Shown one piece after another: positions 26,301-41,300 of a DNA stretch of 64,000 bases. Location of the stretch: contig NC_084468.1 of assembly GCF_027409185.1 (NCBI RefSeq), positions 144,806,001 through 144,870,000 on the forward strand, written 5' to 3'. A program made the translations under genes and the position numbers. The notes beneath the pieces were generated by a model, which saw nothing but the letters and a program-made list of their open reading frames with translations, was not told where the DNA came from and made no database searches. The DNA is from Cynocephalus volans. Taxonomy: Eukaryota; Chordata; Mammalia; Dermoptera; Cynocephalidae. Each line of letters opens with the position of its first letter. Position 1 is the first letter of the stretch.

Positions 26301-29300
26301 CCAAGAGTATCTTTAAAAAGCATTATTCCAGATATATCATATAGTTTATATTTATTTCCCTGAGAATAACACATTATGACCTAACATTTTTTGGTATACA
26401 TCAACTCTAATAAATGCTCAATGTATAGAGTTTTAATAATTATGATTTGGGGGGGGAAAAGTTTCACTTAAATCCCAATTCTGATTAATAAGCTGAAAAA
26501 CTACAAAATTATGTAAGTATTTATATATATATATTAATATGGACACTGATAGAAAAAGGTCAAAAGATAAAGTCCCAGTTCTGCCACTGACTCACTATAC
26601 AACTGATCATAAGAGCAACTGACTTAAATTTGTCTGTGTCCCTTAGGTCCTGCAAACTAAGGGGGCTGGCAGGCAATCTAGGTTCTTTTCCCAGTTCTAA
26701 AATCCTATGCTTTTGTCAGCTCTGAGTTCTATTCTCAGGTTTATTTTCCTATGAGAGTTAATGGTACCCATATTAATGTCAAGGCCTCTCACATCTTCCT
26801 CACATTTTGCAGCTAAAGAAATCTAAAACCTCCAGTTTTCATATAATCCAAAAGCTTCATATCTCATGCTATTAAAATCAGTATTAAATCACAGAACTTA
26901 GTAACGTTACATTTTTATAAGAAAATCAAAGATGATAGGCAGAATGGCTCCCCCAAAGATATCCGCACTCTAACCCCTGAACCTATGAATATGTTACTTT
27001 GTATTTAAGAAAGAGACTTTGCAGGCATGATTAAGTTTAAAGACCTTGAGATGGGGCAATTAACCTGGATTACACAGGTAGATCCAATCTAAGGTGTCCT
27101 TAAGAGCACAGAACTTTTCCAGGTTATGGTCAGAGAGAGATGCTACATTATTGGCTTTGGGGATAAAGGAAGAGAGCCATAAGCCAAGAAATGTGGGGTA
27201 GGCTCTAAAAGATAAAAGGAACAGGAAAATAGATTCACCCTTAGAGCCTACAGAAAAGAACTCAGCCCTGCTGGACACCTTGATTTGAGTCCACTGAGAC
27301 CCATATCAGAATTGGGGCCTACAAAACTGTAAGATAATAAATGTGTGCTGTTGTAAGCCACTAAGTTTATGGTAATTTGTTATAGCAGCAATAGAAGCTA
27401 ACACACGAAAGCAAATTCTGGAGAAAGTATGTCAGCAAAAGCAGACTCTTAAGTTTATACAAAGAAAATGTATTGATGTATTATTTGTGTAAGTAAAAAC
27501 TGAATTTTATGCCTTCAAACTTAATGACTATAAAATGAAGTGTTACTACATATATCAAAAAAAATTATTAGTCATAAAGTCCCTGATTCCATTATTATTA
27601 GTGCATGCTTATAATTTTAACAAAATTATTTACATACCTAATTGTTCAATAATACTTGAAACCATCCCAAGAGGCTTTAATTCAATGTCCTCAGGTAGAG
27701 TAATAGTGAGTTCTTCAACAGAAGGTAGTTCCTATAATATAAAAAGAGCTTTAATCTTCCTCCAGCTTCAAGGACTTAAAAAAAAATAACGTATATTTCC
27801 CATTTGAAGTGCTATAAACATCTCTGAAGATGTAACATTAAGTGCTTAAAGCATCTCTTTAATGTTATCCTTTTTAGTATTTACATGGACTTCTAATAAC
27901 ACTTCTCCCATCTCCAACATCTCTGTACCTACATGACTCAGTAAGTCTAGAGCATATACCCTAAATCCAGTCAGACTAAGAATACAGACCTAAGTACCAC
28001 TCTAAATTTCTCCAATCACACTTGAACAAGAGAACAAAAAAGAAAAAAAAAAGGGATATTATTGAGGAATACAGAGACATTCCAGTTGAAGAGAAATAAT
28101 TCTAGTAACTATAATTTCTCCACAGAAAGAAAATTCTCTCTCTTAGCTATCTTATTAATTTGGTTAATTAATTAATTTGACTATAATTAAAACAGTAGAA
28201 CACAGAAACAGCAATCTGTCCTGGGGCTACATGAAGAAAAGATGAATGTCTGACCTTTTTGGTAAAAAAGGAAATTACACCTATCAGTCAAATATAGAAT
28301 TTTGGGAAACAGAACGTAAGCTTCAGCCTATAAAAGCTGTGATTGTGTTGCCTGATAACTTCTCTCTCTAGGTTAAAAAATACATTTCTTTACACCTAAA
28401 GATTTCTCTTTTCTGACCCAGTTGCAAGCTGTTCTTCAGTTGCTATAGAAACTAGATATTGAAGTAGGGATAAGTTGAAGAGAAATCTAAGAATAAAACT
28501 GAACTTAGCCTTCAGACTCAATAAACAGGGCTTCCTGTTCTTGACCAAATGATATTAACTCTCAGAAGGAAGTTTTTCCTCAAGAAGCCTTGAAAATGCA
28601 AAGACCTTATCAATGGTATGTTAGGAGTTAGTTTGGGAATAAACGGTAACTTTTGAAGAAATGTTTGAAAACATGGGAAAATCTAAATAATACAAAATAT
28701 ACTGCAGATGAATGTATTACTGGTGATCCTATAATCATATTCTCCTATTTGAACTGTAACAAGGTTTTTAAGAAAATCTTTTAACTAGAGTTGAGAAGCA
28801 GACTTCTAAAATATACTTTGCTTCTGGGACATGCTATTTTCTGATCAAGGATTACTTACAAAGAGCCACACTAAGGGTCTCAACCAACTCAATGCAGAAG
28901 AAAGTTGGTTAGTCTGCCTGGTGTTGGAGGAAATGATTTTATCTGTCAGAATTCTTTTGAGCACTTTGAGGAAGAGGACAACTACTTGCCATTTTAACTG
29001 CCTTCCATGTTAAATATGGAAAGCCCTTTTCTGACAAGACCAGGGTTTGAAAGTGGTCAGTGTGTATATCAGAATAGAGAAAGGAGTTCAGTTATTAGAA
29101 CAAACTATTAAAGAATAAATGACATGGAACAGCCTTTCTTAAGAAGTTCTTAGTTACAGAAACTTCCATTCCTTGTAGAGAGACTGGAGAACTACAATGC
29201 TGTGGGACTGCAGAGAAGAGGGCTTAATGATATTTTACGGGGCAACTGTGAGATGAGTCTCACACTGATTCTGGTTCTGGAAGTAGCATCTATTACAAGT

Positions 29301-32300
29301 GGCAAATGACATTTGCTAATGCAGAAGTACAGTGATGAAACCTGTTTTAATGCCTAACCAAATTATGGTAAGATCTATAGCAATTTTTTTCATTACTTTT
29401 GGATTGCAATAAAGCCCACCTGTTCAAGTCAGGAGTGTGCAGGCAGAAGAATGGGTAAGGAAGTCTCCAAAAGAGGAAGTGCTATTATATCTTTCGTGAA
29501 AACCTCTGAACTGGGTGGGAGGGCAGACCATATGCACAAAATTAGCATTATTCTCATAAGTGCTATTTAACCACAATGAAAGGCTCCTGGTTTTGTATTT
29601 TTTATTATGAAGGATAAAGGCCCATGTAATACAATCTCTATGCTTTGACACAAATCTAAACTAGAATACTGTTTTGGGGTTTTTTTGTTGCTGTTTGTTT
29701 TTAACATATAAAAGTAATACATGTTCCTGTTTTTTAAAAAAGGAAAAACTCAAGTAGTACAAAAAGATACAAAGTAAAAAGCAAAAATTCCCCTACTCTT
29801 TTCCTTTCAACCACCCAATTCGAAGACCCAAAGATAGCTATTGTTGTCAGTGTTATCTTTCAAATACATGTACTATGCAGATATAAACTTTACATTTCCA
29901 ATCTTAAAATATTTTTTACTTAAATGAAACATCCATATTGTAATGCAAGCTACTCTTTTTACCTATCATATCCTGCACATCTTTCTACACCAAAACATAA
30001 ATATCTATCTTATTTTATTTAAATACTTATGGTATTCCACTGTATAGGTGTATTACGATTTAACACACCACTCACCTGATACAACATTTGTCCTGCCCTT
30101 TTAAAATTTTTGCTGTTATGCACAATGATACAACATTCTTTACATATGTCTTTGTGTAACTCCTGTGATAAATTCCTTCAAGTGAACCTGCTAGATTAAA
30201 AGTTATAAATATTTTAAATTTTGACAGATATATCTAAATTTCTTTTCAAACATGTTACATCAATTCATACTTACACAAACAATATATGACAGATTTTCCT
30301 ACACCCTTGCCATTACTGAGAAGTAAACTTTAAATCTTTGCCAGGCTGACTGGTATAAAATAGTGTCTTACTTTAATTTGAAGTTCTTCATTAATAAGGA
30401 AGACTGAACTCACTTGTATGTTTCCTGGCCACTTGTACGGGTTTATGAATTGTTTGTATACTTTACACACTTTTCTTTTGGATGGTTGAATCTTCTATTA
30501 ATTTATGAGAGAACTGTGGATATTTAAGAACATTTGCCCTTTATCAAATATGTAGTAAATACCCACACACTTACCTCCCCACATGCTTTTTGGCATTTGT
30601 TTAATGAACCTTTAGCATTTTAATTTTTATAGCCAAATACATCAACCTCTTTTTTTTTTTTTTTTTTGGTTTTTGAAACTTGCATCACATTTAGAAAGGC
30701 CTTTCCTATACCTAGATAATTTTTAAAATTCAATGATGTTTTCTTCATTTTTCTAGTTGCATTTTACATATTTGCATATTTGGTCCATTCACAATTTTAT
30801 TCTTGTGTAAAAGGCAGAGATTGGAGTTATATTTATCCAAATTACTAGTCAGTAATCCAACTTTTCCCCCACTGAATTGAAAAACAAACAACACATACCA
30901 AACGTACTTATGTATTTGGGTTTTTAACTGAAATCTCCATTCAGTTTCACTGACCTATTTCAGTGTCAGTACTTAACTATTTTAACTGAGGCTTTCAAGA
31001 CACATTTTAATATTTGGGAAGAAGAGCTAATTCCCCAACCCACTCTATCAATATTTTTAACCTTAGAATTTTTCTAGCTTTTCTCCCATGCTTAATTTAC
31101 TAGGTAAAACTTTAGAACCATTCTATCATATTAGTGTTGTTTGTATTGAGGTCACATTTAATTATTTGTCTTTGAATAGGTACTACATTAAGTGCTTGGG
31201 CTTGGCCCAAACTATTTTATACCTTACTTGCTAGTATAAATGCCTAGATATGTAATATCTTTTATTGCTAAGGTAAATGGATTCTTTATAGGATATTATT
31301 TGAACGAAAGAAAGCATCATGCTGAAATTTATTTCTAGTAATTTTCTTGCATATCCACCACATAACCATATTTTCAAAAAATAAGTCAGCCTCCTTTTCA
31401 ATATCAGTACATCATGTTTTCACTTTTCAAATTATATTGGTTTGTATTTTCAGAATCTCAAGTGTCAAGCAATTGTGATGATAGTGGCATGATGTCTGAT
31501 TCTACTGTTGAACATGATGCATTTTGATTGGAATTTCTTTTTAATAACATTAAGAAAGTATCCGCATATTCCTATTTTATAAAGTTTTTAAAATCAGAAA
31601 TGACTGTCTTTTCATCATCTTGAGATCATTATAACATAATTTTCTGTAAGTTGAGCAGCTCAGTCTGATGAAGTCCTGATGCTCTGCTCTAAGGAGTACC
31701 ATGAGACATCCAGTGCGAAGATGACAAGGGAAGATATACAAAGCCAGAATATTTGTAGTAAGGCAGGGACTCACCCTTGTGGTTAAAAACAGAGACTGGC
31801 AGGTCCCTTTAATCCCTGTGTCTACCTAGTTTCCAACCTATGTATATATTAGAAGAATGAAAAGTTTTGCCTACAAATGTGGAGGATCTTTGATTTCATG
31901 TAGAACCAAACTTAGGGATAGAAGTAGACACAGACACTGCTATGTACAATGACTACCATGCTTCCAATTCCAGTTCAGTGATCCTGGTACCATGTAACAC
32001 AGGAATGTATACACAGTTTCCTGAGCATTTCTTTAAAAGACCAAAGAATGCATTCATTAAGTTGTTTGTTGACAGTAAAAGGCCTACCTATAAAAGTGAA
32101 GTGCATGAAATCTCCATCTCAAAAATTCCACAGAACACAGAAGGTATATGAAAAACTAAAAGCTGCACACAAAACATGAAAGAGATAAGTGAAACCATCC
32201 TTGTACAATACCAGGTTGAGAGTCTGTTACAGAGTTTGCCTTTCAAAGTCCAGCTAAGTCAAGCAGTATATACCTGCTTTGAGAATGGCAGATATTTTGG

Positions 32301-35300
32301 GGACTAAATCAAGGGAAAACAGATTTATTTGCACATTTTAGATAAGCATGCTAGGAAAGGAGGATAAAGAGGGGAAAATATCTCAAACTCCATCAACAAG
32401 ACTTCACCCAAGAGATGTGCTTCCCATGAAGATTTGTGGCAGGTTCAGAGACAGAGCTTTAGAAAGTTCAAAGGGGAAGTTCTTTGGATTGCCATGTCTT
32501 AATGTCTCGATGCCAAATATCATCATCTCTTCCCTATCTACTAAATCTAAAGTACTGCCTCACTACCGAGTCTAGTTATTCTATATCAAATTATCCTGCT
32601 ACTTTTCTTTCTTCTAAACACATTATTGTCCAACATTTTGTTTGCTTAATATCCATTTCCCTAACTAGACGATAAATCCAGTAATAACTAGGACCTAGTT
32701 AGGCTTGCTCATTGCAATGGTACCCAGAAAGATCACTAGCACATAGTAGGTATTTAATATATATTTAGTAAACAAATCAACCTACCTCATCAGTCAAAAG
32801 TCATAGTCTTTTTCAGTCAGAGAAGAAATCAGATAATAAAAATGTAATCCAACACAGAATCCTCAAGGAATAAAAAAGATCTGAACCCAAGCTTCTTAAA
32901 CATAAAATGGCAGGCTTCCAAGGAAGCTTAATTGTCTAGGATTGATGCACAGATGCTTCTGGTTTGCAGTAGCAAACATTATTACAATTATTAGATTAAC
33001 ACGTGGCTCCCTGATAACAAAGCAGCTGCCCCTTGTAGGATAATGAGTAAATCTCCTCAGCTGCATAAACTCCTTTAAAGAAATAAAAATCACTTTGTTA
33101 GTCCATGTGTGAGGAAAGGGTGTGTACACGTGTGACAAAGAAGAGAAATATACAGACACTCTAAAAAAAAAAAAAGGCCAGAATACATATTGGGGGCTAT
33201 TACCATTTTGACACCGTATACAGGCTATAAAGAATCAGAAGTAAAAGGCATACCGATAACCTGAAAAAATTAAAGGTCAAGGTTATGAAGGAGGCCTGGG
33301 ATAGAAAGACCTTATTCATCATATAATAAGCAAAAAAAAAGTATACTGAAAATAAAAGACAAGAAGGCTATTTAATATAGGTTAGGAAGATTTCAGTATG
33401 GGTCTGGTTTACACTACAGCCCTGTGGAAAGAAGAATGAGTGGCTGGGAAAGACCCCTTTCATTTACTTATTCAATACTAGACAGTAACTATATTTGGCT
33501 ATGCAACTTTATATATAATTGGTTAAAATTAAATAAACTGAAAAATTCAGTGTTCAGTCACACTAGCCATATTTCAAGTGCTCTCAGTGGCTACAGTATT
33601 AAGACAGAATGGATATAGAACATTCCCATCACTGCAGATCTATTTACAGCACAGCTTTACATCACACATCAAAAGATCCCTATAGTACAAAACAGATACC
33701 CAGGTATTAATAGCATCAATCATATTACTATGAAGTCTTAATGCTAACCTGAATACTCCACTTGGGAAATGATGATTTGTGATAAATCTACATTTTCATC
33801 TTGTTGTTATTTCTAAAAATTAAAATGAAACTAAAAACCAATCTTCGATGTACATTACTTACAATTAGGGATAAATATCTATGTTACCATTTATATAAAA
33901 TTAATATTAGAAATGTTCACTGTCTCAAAATCAAAGAATAAAAATAGTTTTTCTGGACATATTTATTCAGTACGTCTATATGTAATAAAAATGAGTAGTC
34001 AAGGAAAGGAAGAAAAATATTTCTTTCATATCATCATCTTAATCAAAAATAGAAAAAAAAAAAAATGGCTGCATGGAAATAAAAATCACCAGAAACATCA
34101 CAGAACTTGGCAAATGAACTACTAAAATTAAACATACTAAAGAAATTCAATCATTTATTTCCTACACATTCCACGGTTCCAAGTCAAAGGCTTTAGTAAG
34201 ACATAACACAGTCCAAGCAAATAACAATTTAAGAATGCTTACATTAGATGATACATTCATTCTTCACCGTGGCAAAATATGCTACATTATTATTATTCAG
34301 GAACCCAATAATCACACAGTTCAAATGACCAGATTCCAATGTTGCTATGCACATCTCCACAAATTCTAAGAACAGCAGCCTCGAATGTACCTATTACTGG
34401 TACTGAATCTGCTCCTCCCCATTTATACGAGCTCAGGAAAGTCACTTTCTTTCTGATATCATTTTTTTTTTAACCTATAAATTGTGAGGAAACTGAGAAA
34501 AAGTTCTAAGCAGTTAATGCAAATCGTTAATTAAAAAAATGTTAAAAAGACAGCATATTAATACAGAAATTATATACTAGACTCAAAATACTTACTATGA
34601 ATCTGTGATAACAGATACTCATAATGACAGCATTAAAGAAATCCAAGATCCTAACCACACTTCCAAAATATCCATGAAAGAGCAATTATTGTTTGTGTTG
34701 TAAGAATACTATTATATTCTGATTCTCTGACATCTGTATGGCCTACAAGGTTACTCAGTTCAGCAAAATAATCAAATAAGTAGCACATGACATTAAAAAT
34801 CCATGCTATTAAAAATTAGATTATAGACGTACCAGTCAAAAAATGGGTGTCTAAAACCTGAAGTGCAAAAAATGGAAGGAGCTGATGTGTCAAAAGTGGC
34901 CCTCTGAGAAGATGGCATTATCACTTTACAATGACCTTGACTTCTCTAGCTCTTTTGAAGTCTTATTATCAGGCAAGAAAAAAGAAAAAAAAATCAGTAA
35001 TTTGATGATCTTCTAAGGCAAAACTATCTAAAGAACCTTGATGTGGACTTTTATTCACAATACAGAAAAAGGGCAGCAAAAAGTAGGGGTGGGAGGTGGT
35101 AAGGAATCAAATATTCCAAATGGAAACTAATCCTTTTTGGTGCTGGTTTGGGAAGAACTGAGAAAAGTGAAAAATGTAGAATAAAATTTTCTAGTCACTT
35201 TTCTCCTATTATCCAAAAAGACATGCACATGGCAGCCAATTACCTGATGCTATTAGGTGAGCCTTCACTTTTCAGATATAGTTGGAAAGTAGGATCCAAT

Positions 35301-38300
35301 CCCTGAAGTACTGAGAGCCACAATTGAATTTTATTTTATTTTTTCCCTATAGCTGGTAAAACATATTGGAAAAAAAGAATGGGTTAGATCTGTATACTCT
35401 GTGTCACTTATGACCACATATAACATTCAGTATAATTCATTAACCTATCCACAGAAAATAATTTCACAAGCTTCAACGGAACTCAGCTGTTTCTTTTACT
35501 ATTACCAATAAGAATTAATGCCCTCATTCATTATCCTATTGTATGACGCTAAACTCAGACTAGACCATTAAATATTTTCACCTAATATATGAAAGTCAAC
35601 ACTTCTTTGAAGTGTCTTATTGTTCTTTCTTTAATGAATACAATGTTCTCATTCTATTTTTCTCTAAAATTACTGTTGCAGAAACCAAGCTCATAAGAAT
35701 ACTTTCAAAAATTGACTCAAATACATATAAAACTGAAATAAAATTATAATTCATCTCAATAAGAAAAAAAACTTCCAGCAAGGAATACAACTCTAAGCAT
35801 ATCTTTTATGTTAACTGAGGAATCCATTTTTCAGCAACTCTAAGACACTGATTTTATATATCACTAAGACAGATGCAGTGCCAGATAACTGCAAAAAGCT
35901 ATAGATTATTAGCCTCAATTTTTCAAAAATGTTAAAAGGTGCAAAAGTGTTCATTTTAGAATTGACAATATTAGCCATATGGGTGATGGACGAATGAATG
36001 AACAAACATTCTCTGAGCCCCTAATATGTAACTGACAGTAGGAGTACAATTGTCATGGACAGACTCGGTCCTTTCCTTGGGAAAATTCACATGCTCTTCA
36101 CTCATTTACTCTTCCATATATATCCTATTCAACTTTCAACTTCAGTTCAAGCCATGATGCCTTCCTTGACCACTGCAATGCAAGTTATCTCCCCTTCTAC
36201 TCAATCCTATGACTTCTTATATGGTACTTCATTTATCTGACATTAATCATTAACTCCCTGGAGTTACTTTGCTTTCAGCTTAAATGTGTAGGCTAACTCT
36301 CTAGCTATTTACCTCTTTAACAGTCATTTGTCTTTATCCCCTAAAGCAATCCGCAGAACTCACTTATTAAAATCTACTGGGGAATGAAAAAAATCTAAAA
36401 AATGGAATGTTTCTGTGTAGTAATAATCACATATATGTATATACACAGGACATATACAGATACTCTAATGAATAAAACAGTATTTGAAGTTTAGAGGATC
36501 ATTCATGTTTCATATGAACTTTATTGAAATAATTTTGTACAATACAAAATATTTTTTAAAAATCTCAATATTAGTTATTTTTGAAGAGCACCAGTATTAG
36601 TGAAAAAACTCTCTCCTTTCAAGTATATAGGCCACTGCTTAGATATCAGGCATTTTAAGAATGTTAATCAATGCCATTAGTGTTCTAGGATAGAATGCAG
36701 TAATTCCAGACATACCTAGACTCATGAAAAGTTTACATAAAATGTTGAAAGAGGCCTACATTTAGGACAAAACTCATAAAACAAGTTAGGCACTGAAAAC
36801 AAGATATTCAATTAATAATTAGTATAGACCAAGGTTCAGCACAATTTCATAGGTGATGGGAGATCAAATAGGTACGAAACACTCCACTGCAATTTCTAAC
36901 CAGTTGAGGTGGCCCAGATATTTCCATATGCTCCTGTTATGACATTTTAGGATATGTATCTGCACCACCAGAATCAGAAAAATAATATAGTGTACTCAAT
37001 GTAACTACAAAGTGCAATTTTATATAACATAGTCTTCAAATTATGAAGGCTAAATTTCCCAAGATTTATAAGCCTTACATTTTTTTCTTGGTCATGCTAC
37101 ATTATATGCATAAAAATACTATTAAATATTTATAACTACTATCTCTACAAAAATATTAAACATTTTTTATCATCATATACACTATAGTCACAATTTTAAA
37201 ATGTTATGTAAAGTCAAGTTTTCAGAAGAAAAAACGAACACTAATTTATAAAACTCATTTCCGATTAAGACTTTGATATATCACAATCCTAAATGTTTTC
37301 ATAACTCTAAACTTTTAATTGCATCTCATGTATCTTAATGAAGAGTTCAGGGCATAAACTGCTGAGAAATTTTTTCAAAAAGAACCTAATTTTCCAATTC
37401 ATTGAAACATTGAATAAATAATGTGCAGTTTAATGTAGTTCCAAAGCTGTAATATGCATGCTGCTTTAGTTATGGGGTAGGCTACATATAAACCTTCTCA
37501 GCTTTTAAAGAAGGGTTTAGGTTGAAAAGAATAATTCCACTTGATTAACTTTAACATCATATTATATAACTGTGACCTTATGAAGATAACCAATTAAGAC
37601 TCTCCTGTTACAGTGCCTCTTTGGCTCACTAATCCCTCTTTTTTCTCTTCCCCTACCATCCCAACTCCCATTTTTTTTAACTGGATTACAATCAAATATT
37701 CTTAGGATAACAAGATTTGGTTATAACTCAGTTCAAAAAAAACTAATTGCATCTCCCTACAGTTTAACTATAAAAGAACAATCTCAAAGTTACTTCACTG
37801 TAGCTCCCATATACCTATAACTAAAGAGCTGCATGGTTAGTAGATCATGGGGGATCTAAGTTTCCAACAGTAGAAAAGACTTAAAGAGATAGACAAGAGC
37901 TACAACATTCCTGCTTGACAGAGGAGACTAACAGGAGGTAAAAATTAAGCTCAGCATGCCTGAATGACAATAGAAAACTGCCTAGAAGAGGAAACACTTC
38001 AGAAAGAGATGGGACATAAAACTAGGTTAACTAGGCATGTGCTTTTTTCTAGAGATCCATGAAAGTCCAGCACAAACTCTAAAATTGGTATTAACTGTTT
38101 GGCACATTTTAATTCATGGATAACTTTTAGCAAACACAACATCTATGTTCATTGATTTTCTTCAATTAAATTAATAGACCATATAGAGCTAGCAGCTCCA
38201 CACTAGCTAAAATGCACAACCCCTGCTGCGTAAGAATCCCAAGTGATGTATCAGGAGTCCTGAACAAAACAGCACATACCACACCAGCTAGATTCAGTTA

Positions 38301-41300
38301 TAGCAAAAGAAAGGACACTTCCTAGGAAGAGTGGATTATCATTTTCCTAAAATAACAAATCTAAGCTAACTAATAGGATTGGTCCAAAAGTGAGCAAAAA
38401 AAATATAATACTAATTAGCTAGTCCATGGGGAAGCTGAAAGAAAAAGATGCCATATTTAGAGCCAGGAACACAGAAATCCATGTATAAGGTAGAACTAAA
38501 GATAAATCTACAGGAAAACAGAGGAAGCCAGTCAGTAAAGAAGTAAAATGACACTTAGAAAACTATAAGAATATCCAAGTGGTACTTGAAAGAAACAGCT
38601 TGACTAGCCCTAATAGCTACCTTAGTTGCCAGTGGTTTTCCAACCCAAGCAATTTTACAGTAAACCCTCCTGTTCTCTTGAAGTAATTTGAGTCTTTGTT
38701 CCTAGCAACCACAACAGTCCAACATAAGTGATACATGATAACCACTTCCAAGTATTTCCCTCTTTCCCTCTACAGAGTATAACTATTATTGCTGACTATG
38801 CAGCATCCCCTTCTGGAAAACATATAAACTTCCCTTTCCCATGATAGAGAACCCATCCCATGTAGTTTATAAGGGAGCTGATACCACACATCCAACCCCC
38901 ACTATTCTCTAAATACATACAAATTCACACTCCTTTTCTGTCAACTGGCTCATAGGCGCTCTCACTCTCTCACACTAGCCCATGTGCTCTTTCAAGCATT
39001 CACTTTCCTACATGAGTTCTCACACTCTCTCCTACATACTCGCCCACACAAACAGGAGTGACTATGTGACTCATGCCCAAGCAATCCAAATACCCATTCT
39101 ACTAGCTTCAATGATTTGTTCAAGGCTGTATGCCAGGACCAGGTAAGCCAAAAAAAGTTTTCTCCATGACTTTCGTGTAAGAGTATCAGTGGCCAAACTG
39201 CCAGCCCTACTAAGCAATGAAGAAAGAGGCAGAATCCTAAATATACCAAGTACTTATAGCCATACCATCCTCAGTATCCAGGACCAAGCCATTCTCTTCC
39301 CTTGCACTTCAGAGCTGAAACCCTGAAGGAGTCCTAATATAGTATATACTTTCAGAGCCATTAAATCAGAGATTTAGGGCAGACAGGAAACTCATCATTC
39401 CTATACTTTAGCAACAGAGTGGTCTAAAGGACTGAAAACTTCTAATAAGTGTCCTTCCTAATCTTGTAAATATAAAATAAAGTCAACAGCTAATCAAGAA
39501 TCCAAAATTAAAAAATAAAGACTACAATTACCTCTTCCATTTTTCCCAAAGATCTCTTGGAAATGACACAAAAGGGAACAGACCAGCACACTGTTCCAAG
39601 TTTTAAAAGCTAACAATGTTCTTTTCCAATAAAAATGAAATTTTCTGATACAAGTCAAACATACAGTCACATAATTCAATAGCACTTTCAGCAATTACAT
39701 TTATTTGTATTTGCTTTATTTACTGGTCTGTCTCCCTCCACTAGACACTGTAAGAGCAAAAACTGGATTGGTTTTGTTTACAACACTTGGTATATGGCAG
39801 ATGTGTTACAATAATTTCTTAAAAGAATGAAAGAATATAAGATGGCTATTCACACACTCATTCTATAATCATGTATTAGTTTTGACTGAGAACCCATTAT
39901 CTGTAAAGTACTCTATTGGGCACTATGGGAGCTACATAGACCATAAATAAAATCATCCTCAAAGAACATGGTTCCTTGCCTCTTTGTGGCCATATTTTTT
40001 TTTTTTTTAATTTTCTCATAAAAATACTCATATGAGTAATCTATCAAAAAAAAAAAAAAAAAAAATACCAAAACAAATATGGTAAGATTTTGCATTACAT
40101 TTAAAGGAATTCCCAAGGTAAGAATTCCAGATCTAGTAAGGTACATAAGACACATACATTTACAAAAGTATTGCAGTCTTTTATATGTTGGTTTTTATAA
40201 TCTAAGGGGGAACTTATGTAGAAAGGTGATCAAGATACAGTAAAAGAAAGTTCACCAACACTTTCAGAAAATAGTTCTAAGTTGGGAGCCTTTGTGTAAA
40301 AAGACTATTAAGAGATATTAACACATCTGTAGAATGAAAACATGAACTACTGATGAAGTTGCATACAATTCCAAAGGTTTTCAATGCATAAAGCATAAGT
40401 GAGACAGGAAATTTGTTAAAATAAGTAGAGTAGGAAAAAATAAATAAATAAATAATATTGGTAGAATCCAAACTGTCATGAAAAAGACACCTCCTGATTG
40501 CCTCTAGGTTTTCAAAATTTTCAAATCTTGCATTAAACTATCTCATTGATTTAAATATATAATAATTATGATTAGTGATTAAATTTTTAAAATGCATTAA
40601 TAACAATTAAAAGTACACGGGAAGAGGAGATGGAGAAAAACACATGTGGCAATACAACTTATATTCTGAAATTCTGAGAGATTTTTTACCCTTGGGTCAT
40701 AGGTTTCAACTAGACCTCCTAGGGATAGTTTACAGTTTAAGAGGAAAAAACCTCACAAGAATTAACTTTGCAAACCAAACCTATCAAGTGTCCATAAATA
40801 CCAATCTACAATAAACAAGTTTACTTTAACTGTAACAATGAAAACACTCCAAAAATTTCAGATGACTTGGAATCCTAAGAAACTCAACCCATTTAATTTC
40901 ACTTTCTACTTCTCTAAATGTAATCAATTTTAAAAACTTTCAATTGCTATTGAGCAAAATTTTCTTACTTGTGGGCCAAATAAAACAAAACAAATAAACA
41001 AACAAATAAAAAAAGCAAGACCTTCTAGGGAAGATAAAAAATGCAAAGTGCGAAGCTAAAGTTGATGCCCCAACAATAACAATTATCAAATGACAGGGTT
41101 AGAAGCAACCTTAGAAATTTTCCAGATCACTCCTCTCTTTTACTTAAGAAAATCAAGGCATAAGTATGAGTATGCCCAATAAGTTGAGAACAGACTTCAA
41201 ACTTATGGAGCAAATATAGACCAAATGAGATCAATATCAGTACCATAATGTATTTTAAAACGTGCAAATTAAACCTAACAAATCTAAGTACTTACGTTAA

